From the NCBI GenBank assembly GCA_016745035.1, contig JADGDE010000001.1, positions 1 through 54,563 on the forward strand: DNA of 54,563 bases, read 5' to 3'. The notes beneath the pieces were generated by a model, which did no database searches, was not told the DNA's origin, and worked only from the letters and a program-made list of their open reading frames with translations. The position numbers and the translations under genes are program-made. This DNA comes from Thiotrichales bacterium. Its GTDB lineage: Bacteria; Pseudomonadota; Gammaproteobacteria; Beggiatoales; Beggiatoaceae. The stretch's first letter is position 1, and every line of letters starts with the position of its first letter. Below, in pieces: positions 36,270 through 44,811 of the stretch.

Positions 36270-38000
36270 TTGGCTTTGAGCCAGAGCAGTTATCAATGGC
36301 GTGATGTTGCCAAGCGCTTAGGGCGACACCGTCGTCCACTCGTATTTGCACATATACTTGCCGTTATCACGGCACTGTTAAGCACCCCCCTGCCTTTATT
36401 TATGCCGCTGATGGTCGATGAGGTTTTACTCAACCAGCCCGGCATGATCGTCGATTTTCTCAATCCTTTTTTACCCGAAACCTGGCAGCAAGCCTCAGTC
36501 TATATCATCATCGTCACCGTCTTTACCATTATTTTGCGCGGTAGCGTTTTATTGCTACAAGCCTGGCAAGCAAGTTATTTTAGCCACATTGCCAAACAAA
36601 CCGTTTTTACTTTACGCCAAGATTTATTGCGGCATTTAGAAAAAGTTAGCCTGCGCGAATATGAAACTTTAGGTAGTGGACAAATCAGCTCTTTATTGGT
36701 CACCGACCTAAACCACATAGATCAATTACTCGGTCAAGGCTTAAGCCGCTTTATCGTTGCGGTCTTGACGATTATCAGCATTGCGGTGATTTTATTATGG
36801 ATGAACTGGCAATTAGCCATTTTTATTTTATGCCTCAACCCCTTTGTCATTGGCATTACTTTTCATTTAGGGCGCAAGGTTAAAAAACTCAAGGCGGCGG
36901 AAAATAAAGCCTTTGCTTTATTCCAAGAAAGTTTGCGCGAAACCTTAGCTTCGATGCAGCAAATTCGAGCCTATCACCGCGAACGGCATTATTTTAATAA
37001 AATTAAAGCCCGCAATGCCGCTATCCGTAAACATGCACAAGCGTGGCAATGGCGACATGAAGTGTCCTCGCGTTTATCGATGGGATTTTTTCTAATCGGT
37101 TTTGATGTTTTTCGTGCCACCAGCATGATCATGGTCTTGGTATCGGATTTAAGTATTGGGCAAATGCTAGCGATTTTCGGTTATCTGTGGTTTATGATGG
37201 GACCTGTACAAGATATTTTTAATCTGCAATATGATTTCCAAGCTGCTGATGCGAGCTTGCAACGCCTGAATCAAATTGTACGCTTAAAAAAAGAGCCACA
37301 ATATCCCCCGCAAACCCAAGCCTTTTTGCCTTCAGAGCAAGGGGCAGCCATCCAGCTTCAACACTTACATTTTGCCTATCATCCTAGTCAACCGATTTTT
37401 ACTGAACTCAATTGCAGCATTCAAGCGGGAGAAAAAGTCGCTTTGGTCGGTTGTAGTGGGAGCGGCAAAACCACCTTGGTTAATTTGCTCTTAGGTCTTT
37501 ATCCGCCCGATCAAGGCAAAATTTGTTATAACCAAGTGCCCATAGAAGAACTAGGCTATGCCCAGGTGCGGGATCATGTCAGTACCGTATTGCAACAAAG
37601 CAGTTTATTTAACGACAGCCTGCGCCATAACCTTTGTTTAGGCAAACGCTTTGAAGACAAGGCTCTGTGGCAGGTGTTAGAACAAGCCCAATTAGCTGAT
37701 TTAGTCCGTGATTTACCGACACAATTAGACACCGTCATTGGACAGCAAGGCATTCGTTTATCAGGTGGACAACGCCAACGGCTTTCCATTGCACGCTTAT
37801 TATTACGGGATCCGAAAATTGTCATTTTAGATGAGGCAACAGCGGCTTTAGATATGGCAACCGAAGCCCGGGTTTATCAAGCCTTACAAGCCTTTTTGAA
37901 ACACCGCACCACCTTGATTATTGCCCACCATCCACAAGCGATTCAACAAGCTGATAGAGTGGTGTATTTAAGACAAGGGCGTTTATCGCGTGAGGCTTAA
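36270..38000 (+). CDS. ABC exporter (fused membrane and ATPase domains)
   Basis: A 576-residue half-transporter of the MsbA/lipid-and-peptide exporter type. Six membrane helices span about 20-310, then an ATPase domain with Walker A GCSGSGKTTLVNLLLG (near 391), signature LSGGQRQRLSIARLLLRDP (near 496), Walker B IVILDEATAALD (near 516) and an H-loop in LIIAHHP. It acts as a homodimer or with a second half-transporter. The start is TTG at 36270, the second TTG two codons later being an alternative; no strong binding site is seen, fitting coupling to the preceding Met-rich protein gene. The substrate is unknown. Confidence 0.9.
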   Translation: MALSQSSYQWRDVAKRLGRHRRPLVFAHILAVITALLSTPLPLFMPLMVDEVLLNQPGMIVDFLNPFLPETWQQASVYIIIVTVFTIILRGSVLLLQAWQASYFSHIAKQTVFTLRQDLLRHLEKVSLREYETLGSGQISSLLVTDLNHIDQLLGQGLSRFIVAVLTIISIAVILLWMNWQLAIFILCLNPFVIGITFHLGRKVKKLKAAENKAFALFQESLRETLASMQQIRAYHRERHYFNKIKARNAAIRKHAQAWQWRHEVSSRLSMGFFLIGFDVFRATSMIMVLVSDLSIGQMLAIFGYLWFMMGPVQDIFNLQYDFQAADASLQRLNQIVRLKKEPQYPPQTQAFLPSEQGAAIQLQHLHFAYHPSQPIFTELNCSIQAGEKVALVGCSGSGKTTLVNLLLGLYPPDQGKICYNQVPIEELGYAQVRDHVSTVLQQSSLFNDSLRHNLCLGKRFEDKALWQVLEQAQLADLVRDLPTQLDTVIGQQGIRLSGGQRQRLSIARLLLRDPKIVILDEATAALDMATEARVYQALQAFLKHRTTLIIAHHPQAIQQADRVVYLRQGRLSREA

Positions 38001-38010
38001 CGGGTGGGAG

Positions 38011-38697
38011 TTATAAACTCGGCGGCTTAGGTCGAAAACGGCTGGTGTTGAGGTGTTCGTTGGCTAAAATTGGGGCGATGATTTCCAAAGAGGCATCTGG
38101 CTCAGATTTATGCAATAAACGCAGACGTACCGCTGAGGGCAAAAACTGATATTTTTTCGCTGTCCATTTATCGCGCCATTTGCTTTTCTCGCGGCTGGTT
38201 TGGCGTTTTTTCGGGTTTCTATCCGGTTGCAAATAACTCAATTCGAGCTTGTAATGTTCAAATAAAATACTACGGTCTTTTTCTTTGAGCTTTTTTAGGC
38301 GTTTATTCGGGTCGCCAATCAGCGCGGGGAGACGCGCCAGCTCAATGCCTTTATCACCCCGATGCGGTTTGATTTGCCAAATGGTTTGTTCACTTTCACG
38401 CCCACGCCCAACAGTTGAGACCCACGCGAGGCTGTTTTTTTTACCCTCGAAAAATAAATAAAAACGGCTGGAGCTTTTTTCATCTTGATAAGAGAAGGGA
38501 AATGCGCCGATCAAGGCTTGTTCAATTTGTAGCATTGCCAGCGAGGCATCGAGTTGATCATCGAGATAATCACTATTACGCTCCCAATCACGCAGCAATA
38601 AATTCATCCCCGTGGCGAGCAAACCTAAAACCATCGCTGTCAGACTCAGGGCAATGATTAATTCAATCAGGGTAAAACCCCGTTGCTGTGTTCTCAC
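38011..38697 (-). CDS. GspJ-like minor pseudopilin
   Basis: A 228-residue prepilin-like protein. A short leader MRTQQRG is followed by FTLIELIIALSLTAMVLG, the type IV prepilin cleavage site and helix with Glu at +5. The globular part (WERNSDYLDDQLDASLAMLQIEQAL) is like GspJ/PulJ of type II secretion, with a basic C-terminal region. The start is GTG at 38697, overlapping the stop of the upstream fusion gene (GTGA). No other gsp genes follow; the next gene is convergent. Confidence 0.82.
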   Translation of the reverse strand: MRTQQRGFTLIELIIALSLTAMVLGLLATGMNLLLRDWERNSDYLDDQLDASLAMLQIEQALIGAFPFSYQDEKSSSRFYLFFEGKKNSLAWVSTVGRGRESEQTIWQIKPHRGDKGIELARLPALIGDPNKRLKKLKEKDRSILFEHYKLELSYLQPDRNPKKRQTSREKSKWRDKWTAKKYQFLPSAVRLRLLHKSEPDASLEIIAPILANEHLNTSRFRPKPPSL

Positions 38698-39800
38698 TTC
38701 GGCTTATCCAGTTGTACCCAGCGCATACTTTCGAGTACCACTACGCCTTGTTTATTTTTCAATTGGTAAGATTCCAGCGCGATGGTCATCGGCTGAGTTT
38801 GTCGCGAGGCTTTTTTTAATAGTTGAATATTCTCTAATTTAATCGCCTGCTTATGTTGCACTGTTTTGGGATAGTCCGGCATCTCAGGTTTATACTGGCT
38901 TTGTGCCGCCCCTGCCACTGCGCGCAAATAAGCGTTGTTTTGAATATGTTCAAGGCTGCGAATCGCGAGGCGTTTACTGCCCGAGGAGACTTTCATCAAG
39001 CTGGTGAGCGTCAACGCGACAATCACCAAGGCAATTAAGACCTCAAGCAAGGTAAAACCTTTTTGACGCTGTTTTTGTAAGCGCCTGCGCCCTGACCACA
39101 TCATAAAACCGCTGATAGCCAATATCATTAATAAGACCCCAGCTAAATCGACTAAATAGACGCCGATTTTGCCGAAAATATGCCCATTATGTAAATCCAA
39201 TAACACCCGCTCCCAGTGTAACAGGCGATAACGGGCTTGTTGACTCAGCGCTTGCTCAAAGGACTCAGGAGCAAACTTGGTGCTTGACCAACGCACCACG
39301 GTGGTGTTGGTCGGCAACCAGCCGAGCAAATCGGCATCAGCTTGATAATGACCTTGGTTGGTTTCTAAGATCAATTCATTATTAGGCAATAGACCTAAGC
39401 GTTTTGCCTCGGCGGGTAAGCCTTGTTGCTCACTGATTTTTTCAATCAATTCGCCTTCAGCGGTAAATAAATATAATTGCCCTGATAACAATAGCAACAA
39501 CGATTCTTCTTGTAATACCGCGCCTTGTAAAAGGGCATCGGTTTGCAGTACATGTTGTTGGTTTAAGTATAATTGTCCTTGTATTTGACTAACCCGTGTT
39601 TGCGCATCAAGAACAAAACTGCTTTCAATTTTAGGGGCAGGTAAATTGTACCAGTCCAACAACCAGTTCCAATGTACATAACGTTTATCTAAATTCAGAT
39701 CGACACTGTGATTGAGGAAAATCCCAGTAACAGACAAGAGTAGCGCCAAACTGGCGACCAGCAGTCCTAAATAACGATGCCAAGGGTATAAGCGTTTCAC
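38694..39800 (-). CDS. fusion of a PepSY-type membrane protein with a GspI-like pseudopilin
   Basis: A 368-residue protein with two recognisable parts and no stop between. Residues 1-240 resemble a PepSY-associated membrane protein: HRYLGLLVASLALLLSVTGI helix, periplasmic domain, LLDLHNGHIFGKIG and a second helix ending SGFMMWSGRRR. Residues from about 243 on start KQRQKGFTLLEVLIALVIVA, the prepilin cleavage motif (G before F, Glu at +5) and helix, then a short globular part like GspI. Topology would place the cleavage site in the cytoplasm, as the prepilin peptidase needs. An internal ATG at MMWSGRRR could also start a separate prepilin. GTG start at 39800, one base after the protease gene stop. 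Confidence 0.85.
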   Translation of the reverse strand: MKRLYPWHRYLGLLVASLALLLSVTGIFLNHSVDLNLDKRYVHWNWLLDWYNLPAPKIESSFVLDAQTRVSQIQGQLYLNQQHVLQTDALLQGAVLQEESLLLLLSGQLYLFTAEGELIEKISEQQGLPAEAKRLGLLPNNELILETNQGHYQADADLLGWLPTNTTVVRWSSTKFAPESFEQALSQQARYRLLHWERVLLDLHNGHIFGKIGVYLVDLAGVLLMILAISGFMMWSGRRRLQKQRQKGFTLLEVLIALVIVALTLTSLMKVSSGSKRLAIRSLEHIQNNAYLRAVAGAAQSQYKPEMPDYPKTVQHKQAIKLENIQLLKKASRQTQPMTIALESYQLKNKQGVVVLESMRWVQLDKPK

Positions 39801-39801
39801 C

Positions 39802-41250
39802 TTAGTCGAACTCTTTTTCTAGGCGTTGATGCTCTTTCCAAGCGTGTCGCCAGTCGCGCAGATAGGCGCGAATTTGGGCGCTGAGATAGCGATCATTGTC
39901 TGGCAGGATTTCGGCTTGTTCCAATTGTTTAATTGCTAAAGGGAGTTGGTCTTGATAAAAATACGCCTGTGCTTGAGCAAATAAAGCGTGGTTATGCTGT
40001 CCTTGTTGCTCATAGACTCGTGCTAACAAGGATTGATAATCATTATTGGCTTGTTGGCTATCGCTGATACCCATCAGGATTTTTAGAGCCTGTGCTGGGC
40101 GTTTAGCTTGTTGTAGCAATTCGGCATAACGCATACTGAGGACATAATCTTTCGGATAATCCGCCAAGGCTTGCTCGGCGAGGTGATACGCCTTGTCATA
40201 GTCTTTTTCAGCCGCCGCCAAGTCAATCGCCAGTAAACGGTATAAAAGTCGCTCTTGTCCGTTTTGTTGCAGCCAAGCCAATAACTCGGTAATACCTGTT
40301 AAATTATTGCTGGCAAGTTTTGCCAACGCCAAACCATAACGCAAGGCGTGGGGGTCACGAAAACGGCGCTGGTCGAGGTTTTTTTGCAATTGCTTGGCAA
40401 GTTTTGCCGGATTATCACTGCTTAACACCAACAAACGCGCCCGACTGAGCGCAAAATGGTTTTCGCGCCGTTCTTTATCAACACGCTGGCGATATTCTGC
40501 CGCACGCTCTTGTGCCTCGGCGATTCTATCCACCGTGACGGGATGACTTTGTAAGAAACTTGGCGCAAGATCTTGTTCTGAATAAAAGCGCCGCTCTTTT
40601 TGCAGCTTGTTAAAAAAGCCAGCCATTGCCAACGGTTCAAACTGAGCCTTAGCGAGCATATGAATGCCTAAACGATCGGCTTCTTGCTCATGGGCGCGGG
40701 TGAAATTCAAATAACGCTGATAACTCCCTGCACTTAAGGTATACACGCCAGCGACAGCAGCATCAGGGTTGTCTGTGCCCACCGCCAAAGCTAACAATAA
40801 AGCAGCAGCGATTTCTGCTGCGCCAATTTCACTTGCCCCCGCAATGGTGCGCACCGAATGGCGTTGGGTCACATGAGCTATTTCATGCGCCAAGACCGAA
40901 GCAAGCTCGTCTTCGCTTTCGGCGGCTAAAAATAAACCGCTGTTCATGCCAATATAGCCCCCAGGCACAGCAAAAGCATTGATATTATCATCTTGAAGGA
41001 AAAAGAAATGAAAATCCGCGTCAGGGTCGTTGCTATAGGATAAAAGATGGTTGCCCAAGTCACGCAAATAGCGATTTAAGGCACGATCCTCGACCAGCGG
41101 CATCTCAGCGCGGATTTGTTTCATAAAGCGCTTACCGATGAATTTTTCCATTTGTGGCGAGAGCACCGCATCACTGCTGTCGCCCATGTCAGGCAAATCA
41201 GCGGCAAAGACCGAGTTAAAAAATAATATTAATAGCAGAAATAAACGCAT
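39802..41250 (-). CDS. bepA: BepA-like periplasmic M48 metalloprotease with TPR tail
   Basis: A 482-residue exported zinc protease: signal peptide ending SVFAAD, M48 domain with HEIAH near residue 121 and the third ligand in REHEQEAD (seen as RAHEQEADRLGIHM), and a C-terminal half of TPR-like helices. BepA (YfgC) helps assemble or degrade outer-membrane beta-barrels such as LptD. ATG at 41250 was taken; a TTG four codons upstream is possible and neither has a good binding site. It heads the operon with the PepSY-GspI fusion and GspJ. Confidence 0.88.
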   Translation of the reverse strand: MRLFLLLILFFNSVFAADLPDMGDSSDAVLSPQMEKFIGKRFMKQIRAEMPLVEDRALNRYLRDLGNHLLSYSNDPDADFHFFFLQDDNINAFAVPGGYIGMNSGLFLAAESEDELASVLAHEIAHVTQRHSVRTIAGASEIGAAEIAAALLLALAVGTDNPDAAVAGVYTLSAGSYQRYLNFTRAHEQEADRLGIHMLAKAQFEPLAMAGFFNKLQKERRFYSEQDLAPSFLQSHPVTVDRIAEAQERAAEYRQRVDKERRENHFALSRARLLVLSSDNPAKLAKQLQKNLDQRRFRDPHALRYGLALAKLASNNLTGITELLAWLQQNGQERLLYRLLAIDLAAAEKDYDKAYHLAEQALADYPKDYVLSMRYAELLQQAKRPAQALKILMGISDSQQANNDYQSLLARVYEQQGQHNHALFAQAQAYFYQDQLPLAIKQLEQAEILPDNDRYLSAQIRAYLRDWRHAWKEHQRLEKEFD

Positions 41251-41331
41251 AATCAGGAACAAAAGTAAAAACAGCGGCGATTATAGCATCGCGCTAAATG
41301 CTTGGGCTAGCTATCGGATGAGCGCGACGAT

Positions 41332-42498
41332 TTACAGCATATAACGTTTGTCTTCAGCAAAGCCCAAAGGCGCGCTTGTGTTCAAGCCTTTGCTCAAGGC
41401 CATCACCTTAAAACGCTCGCCCATCGCTTGTGGCAAAATCAATTGTTTGGCGTGCTGGCTGGTGTGTAAAAAATCAGGATAATCCTGTTTGGCTAGGGCT
41501 TGATCTAAGAGTATCGGCAAACCACTGCCAAGCAAAAATTCCGCCTGTGGGTTATAACCGACCAAGTCAAAGCCCGTTTGTTTTGCTGCTTGTGCCACGG
41601 CGGAAAAATCGACATCGGCAGTGATGTCTTGCAAGCCGGGATAAAAAAATGGGTCTTCATGGGCATAATGACGATAATGACACATCAAGGTTCCCCGGTG
41701 GCGTTGGGGATGATAATAATTATATTGATCTTGCCCATAATCAATCAATAAAACCCGTGCTTGATTGAGGCTTTTAGATAAAGCCTGTAGCCAAGGCTTT
41801 ATATTAAGATTGATTTCTGAGCTATAGCCGTTGGGTAAGGGGCTATCGAGTTGTGCTTGTTTGTCCTTAAATGCCTCGCTAAGGCGTTCGCTGGGCGCTT
41901 GCATTTGCCATTCAAAACGCTGCCCTTGCCAATGCGCTGTTAAAGCTTGCAATTGTTCGCCATCAATCACAAAGCGTTGTACAGGCATGGCATCGAGGAC
42001 TTCATTCGCCAGTACCACGGCATTGAGCGGCGTACTTGGGAGACTATCGAGCCAATGTAATTGCGGCAAATATTCTGGTGCTTGTTCTTTAAACAAGGCT
42101 TGTTGGCGCGCGCGCAAATCAGCACTGAGTTCTAAAATATAATAATCAGGAAACAGTTGATGCTGTTTTTCCAAATGTTGTAACACATCCAAAGCCAAAC
42201 GCCCAGAGCCTGCGCCAAATTCCAAAACACAGCCTTGCGAGAGTTGCGGCAAGGTTTCGGCACAGACATTCGCCAAACATTGCCCAAACAAGGGGCTTAA
42301 TTCTGGCGCGGTAACAAAATCACCTTGGCTACCAAACTTTTTTAGCCCAGCACTGTAATAGCCCAAATTTGGTGCATATAAAGCCCATTGCATAAATTGC
42401 TCAAACGCCAGTGTATGTCCTTGTGCCTCGGTTAAGATATGCGCACAAACGGCGGCACTGTGTTGTTGAGCTGCGCTATCGGGTTGAGGAAGTTCCAT
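41332..42498 (-). CDS. MidA/NDUFAF7-like SAM-dependent methyltransferase
   Basis: A 388-residue class I methyltransferase of the MidA (DUF185, NDUFAF7) family. The signature GFGAPELSPLFGQ-type motif is seen as FVTAPELSPLFGQ, followed by VLEFGAGSGRLALDVL, VVLANEVLDAMPV and RVLLIDYGQD. Eukaryotic relatives methylate an arginine of a complex I subunit; the bacterial target is not established. The ATG at 42498 follows AAGAGAATC; the open frame upstream is spurious. A hairpin (TCGCGCT at 41289, AGCGCGA at 41321) lies after its stop. Confidence 0.88.
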   Translation of the reverse strand: MELPQPDSAAQQHSAAVCAHILTEAQGHTLAFEQFMQWALYAPNLGYYSAGLKKFGSQGDFVTAPELSPLFGQCLANVCAETLPQLSQGCVLEFGAGSGRLALDVLQHLEKQHQLFPDYYILELSADLRARQQALFKEQAPEYLPQLHWLDSLPSTPLNAVVLANEVLDAMPVQRFVIDGEQLQALTAHWQGQRFEWQMQAPSERLSEAFKDKQAQLDSPLPNGYSSEINLNIKPWLQALSKSLNQARVLLIDYGQDQYNYYHPQRHRGTLMCHYRHYAHEDPFFYPGLQDITADVDFSAVAQAAKQTGFDLVGYNPQAEFLLGSGLPILLDQALAKQDYPDFLHTSQHAKQLILPQAMGERFKVMALSKGLNTSAPLGFAEDKRYML

Positions 42499-42617
42499 AT
42501 TGATTCTCTTAACTTTGATGCCAGCGAGTATAGCAGGGCTTGATAGGAGGGAGAAAACTAAGGTGCGGGGGATACAAAGAAACACCCCCCGTTCATAGGT
42601 ATTGGGTAAATTTAATG

Positions 42618-43769
42618 TTAACCAAGGAGTTGTTGAATAGTCTCAATTAAATGTTTTATTTGTTTTTTCTTGTGTGCTGCTGAGAGTGTGATTCGCAGTC
42701 GTGCAGTATGTTGCGGTACGGTTGGTGGACGAATGGCTGTAACCCAAAAACCGCGTTGGTATAGTGCGGCACTTAAATCCAAGGCTTTTTGGCTGTCTTT
42801 GACTATCAGGGCTTGAATAGCACTGTCACTGGGTAAAAGTTGCCAGCTTGTCGGCACTTGCGCTCGAAAATAAGCAATATTATCGGCAAGACGGGCGCGT
42901 TTGTCGCTGTGTTGCATTAAATCTAAACTTACTTGAGTTGCTTTTGCTAGGGCCGCGGGACTGGCGGTGGTATAGATATAACTTCTAGCCCGTTGCACTA
43001 GCCAATCAATCAAGGCATTATCTCCTGCGACAAACGCACCAAATGTGCCTAAGGCTTTACCCAACGTTGCCATATAAATATCAACACTATCGCTAGGCAA
43101 TCCTTGTGCTGCAATAGAGCCTTGCCCTTCACTGCCTAACACACCAAAACCGTGGGCATCGTCAATCATTAGCCAGGCATCATAGCGCTTAGCCAGTTGT
43201 TGCAAAACGGCAATATCTGCCATGTCACCATCCATGCTAAATACGCCATCGCTGACTATCAGCTTGTGTTTGGCATCGGAACGAGCAAGCTGTTCTTCCA
43301 GTTGTTGCATATCGCCGTGACGGTAGCGCTGGCGTTTAGCAGGACTCAGTTGAACGGCATCAATTAACGAGGCGTGATTGAGCTTATCCATAAATACCGC
43401 ATCCCCCCGCTGTAATAAGGCGCTTAACACTCCGATATTTGCCATGTAACCGGTGGAAAATAATAAGGCTTGTTCACGCTTACAAACCTGAGCCAGCATT
43501 TTTTCTAAGGCATGATGGGGTTGTTGATGGCCGCTGATAAGATGCGCTGCGCCTGCGCCAACACCGTAGCTTTCTACACCTTGTTGTAACGCTTGTTTTA
43601 CGGTTGAATTATTAGCTAAACCTAAATAATCATTACTACAAAAATTAATTAACGGTTGGCCATTTAAGGTTTGTTCGATTTGTTGTGGGTTTGCATGGGT
43701 GCGGCGCTGACGATAAAGACTGGGGTCTTGGGCTTGCAGTTGTTGTTTAAGATAGTGTTTAAGTGTCAC
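42618..43769 (-). CDS. bioF: 8-amino-7-oxononanoate synthase
   Basis: A 383-residue PLP enzyme joining pimeloyl thioester and alanine in biotin synthesis. Motifs in order: NFCSNDYLGLANN, HLISGHQQPHHALE, SDGVFSMDGDMADI, DDAHGFGVLG and the PLP-lysine segment MATLGKALGTFGAFVAG. Length is normal. The start is GTG at 43769. Other bio genes are not in the window. It is divergent from queC. Confidence 0.95.
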   Translation of the reverse strand: MTLKHYLKQQLQAQDPSLYRQRRTHANPQQIEQTLNGQPLINFCSNDYLGLANNSTVKQALQQGVESYGVGAGAAHLISGHQQPHHALEKMLAQVCKREQALLFSTGYMANIGVLSALLQRGDAVFMDKLNHASLIDAVQLSPAKRQRYRHGDMQQLEEQLARSDAKHKLIVSDGVFSMDGDMADIAVLQQLAKRYDAWLMIDDAHGFGVLGSEGQGSIAAQGLPSDSVDIYMATLGKALGTFGAFVAGDNALIDWLVQRARSYIYTTASPAALAKATQVSLDLMQHSDKRARLADNIAYFRAQVPTSWQLLPSDSAIQALIVKDSQKALDLSAALYQRGFWVTAIRPPTVPQHTARLRITLSAAHKKKQIKHLIETIQQLLG

Positions 43770-43910
43770 GGTAACCGTTGCTTAGAAATGAAAACCGCAG
43801 TATAAGCGAAATCCCTTTGCAGTAAAAAGGGGCAATGTTTATATCGCACTTGCAGAACCCACAAGGAAAAGCTTAGGATCCCGACCTTTATCAATAACGC
43901 CAAAGAGACA

Positions 43911-44591
43911 ATGAAAAAAGCAGTTATCTTACTATCAGGTGGTTTAGATTCGAGTACCGTGTTAGCGATGGCACAAGCACAAGGTTTTGCCTGTTATGCC
44001 CTGAGTTTTAATTATGGGCAAAGACACACAGCAGAATTACAAGCAGCTAGCCGCATTGCCTCAGCCGCCGGAGTGGTGAGCCATAAAACCATCGGCTTGC
44101 AGCTCGACAGTATTGGTGGTTCAGCACTTACCGATGATGAGATTGCCGTGCCTGAAACCGATGTCAATCAAAACGGTACGGATATTCCGGTGACTTATGT
44201 GCCTGCACGTAATACCGTGTTTTTATCTTTAGCACTGGGTTGGGCGGAAGTGCTAGGCGCGCAAGATATTTTTATTGGTGTCAATGCGGTGGATTATTCA
44301 GGTTATCCCGATTGCCGTCCTACTTTTATTGAAGCCTTCACCCAATTGGCACAAGTCGCTACCAAAGCGGGGGTTGAGGGACAAGCATTTCAAATTCACA
44401 TCCCTTTGATTGAGATGTCAAAAGCTGACATTATTCAAGCAGGAACCGATTTAGGTGTGGATTATGGCTTGACCATTTCGTGTTATCAAGCTGATGATCA
44501 GGGGCGTGCTTGTGGACGCTGTGATGCCTGTCAATTACGCCGTGCTGGGTTTAGTGCTGCCAAGCTGTCAGATCCGACACTTTATCAGTAG
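43911..44591 (+). CDS. queC: 7-cyano-7-deazaguanine (preQ0) synthase
   Basis: A 226-residue ATP-dependent enzyme that turns 7-carboxy-7-deazaguanine into preQ0 for queuosine tRNA modification. The PP-loop SGGLDSST is at 9-16, [10 protein letters not shown] near 32-41, and the C-terminal zinc cluster [14 protein letters not shown] is present, with one more Cys in TISCYQ. The ATG follows AAGAGACA. No riboswitch-like structure was recognised upstream. Confidence 0.95.
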   Translation: MKKAVILLSGGLDSSTVLAMAQAQGFACYALSFNYGQRHTAELQAASRIASAAGVVSHKTIGLQLDSIGGSALTDDEIAVPETDVNQNGTDIPVTYVPARNTVFLSLALGWAEVLGAQDIFIGVNAVDYSGYPDCRPTFIEAFTQLAQVATKAGVEGQAFQIHIPLIEMSKADIIQAGTDLGVDYGLTISCYQADDQGRACGRCDACQLRRAGFSAAKLSDPTLYQ

Positions 44592-44604
44592 TCTTCCCCA
44601 TCAA

Positions 44605-44641
44605 CGTGGCGGTTGCCACGTCTAGGTGGGACTAAAGTCCC
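44605..44641. other. tandem hairpins after queC
   Basis: CGTGGC/GCCACG (loop GGTT, 44605-44620) is followed after seven bases by GGGAC/GTCCC (loop TAAA, 44628-44641). They lie 14 bases after the queC stop. Neither has a T tract, so a simple terminator is uncertain. Paired small hairpins with a GGGACTAAAGTCCC core also resemble ends of IS200/IS605-type elements, but no transposase is nearby. Confidence 0.4.
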
Positions 44642-44695
44642 GTCTCCATTATTTATCTGTCGTAATCAGCAAAAAACTGCTAAAGTCTCTATTAA

Positions 44696-44787
44696 TAACT
44701 GATGTTACGTACTTATCGTTTTTTTGCCTCATTATTCAAGTTTTTTATCTGCCTAGTGAGAGTTAGCCTTTGCGTAACATCAAATAA
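44696..44787 (+). repeat. interspersed inverted-repeat element, copy 7
   Basis: It starts TAACTGATGTTACGTACTTA and ends TTTGCGTAACATCAAATAA. The interior shares ACTTATCGTTT and TTGCC with copy 5, and CTGCCTAGTGAG with copies 3 and 4. It ends 24 bases before the start of the Tat-lipoprotein protease gene, so it lies in that gene's promoter or leader region. Confidence 0.88.
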
Positions 44788-44811
44788 CACTATTTTATCA
44801 GGGAGATGCTG

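Noticed and set aside
42499..42585. Longer start for the MidA-like methyltransferase giving a signal-like N-terminus
   Set aside because: The internal ATG at 42498 has a ribosome binding site and family-typical N-terminus; the extension looks like chance.
43800..43910. preQ1-type riboswitch ahead of queC
   Set aside because: No preQ1-I, -II or -III core with the needed pseudoknot pairing could be recognised by eye.
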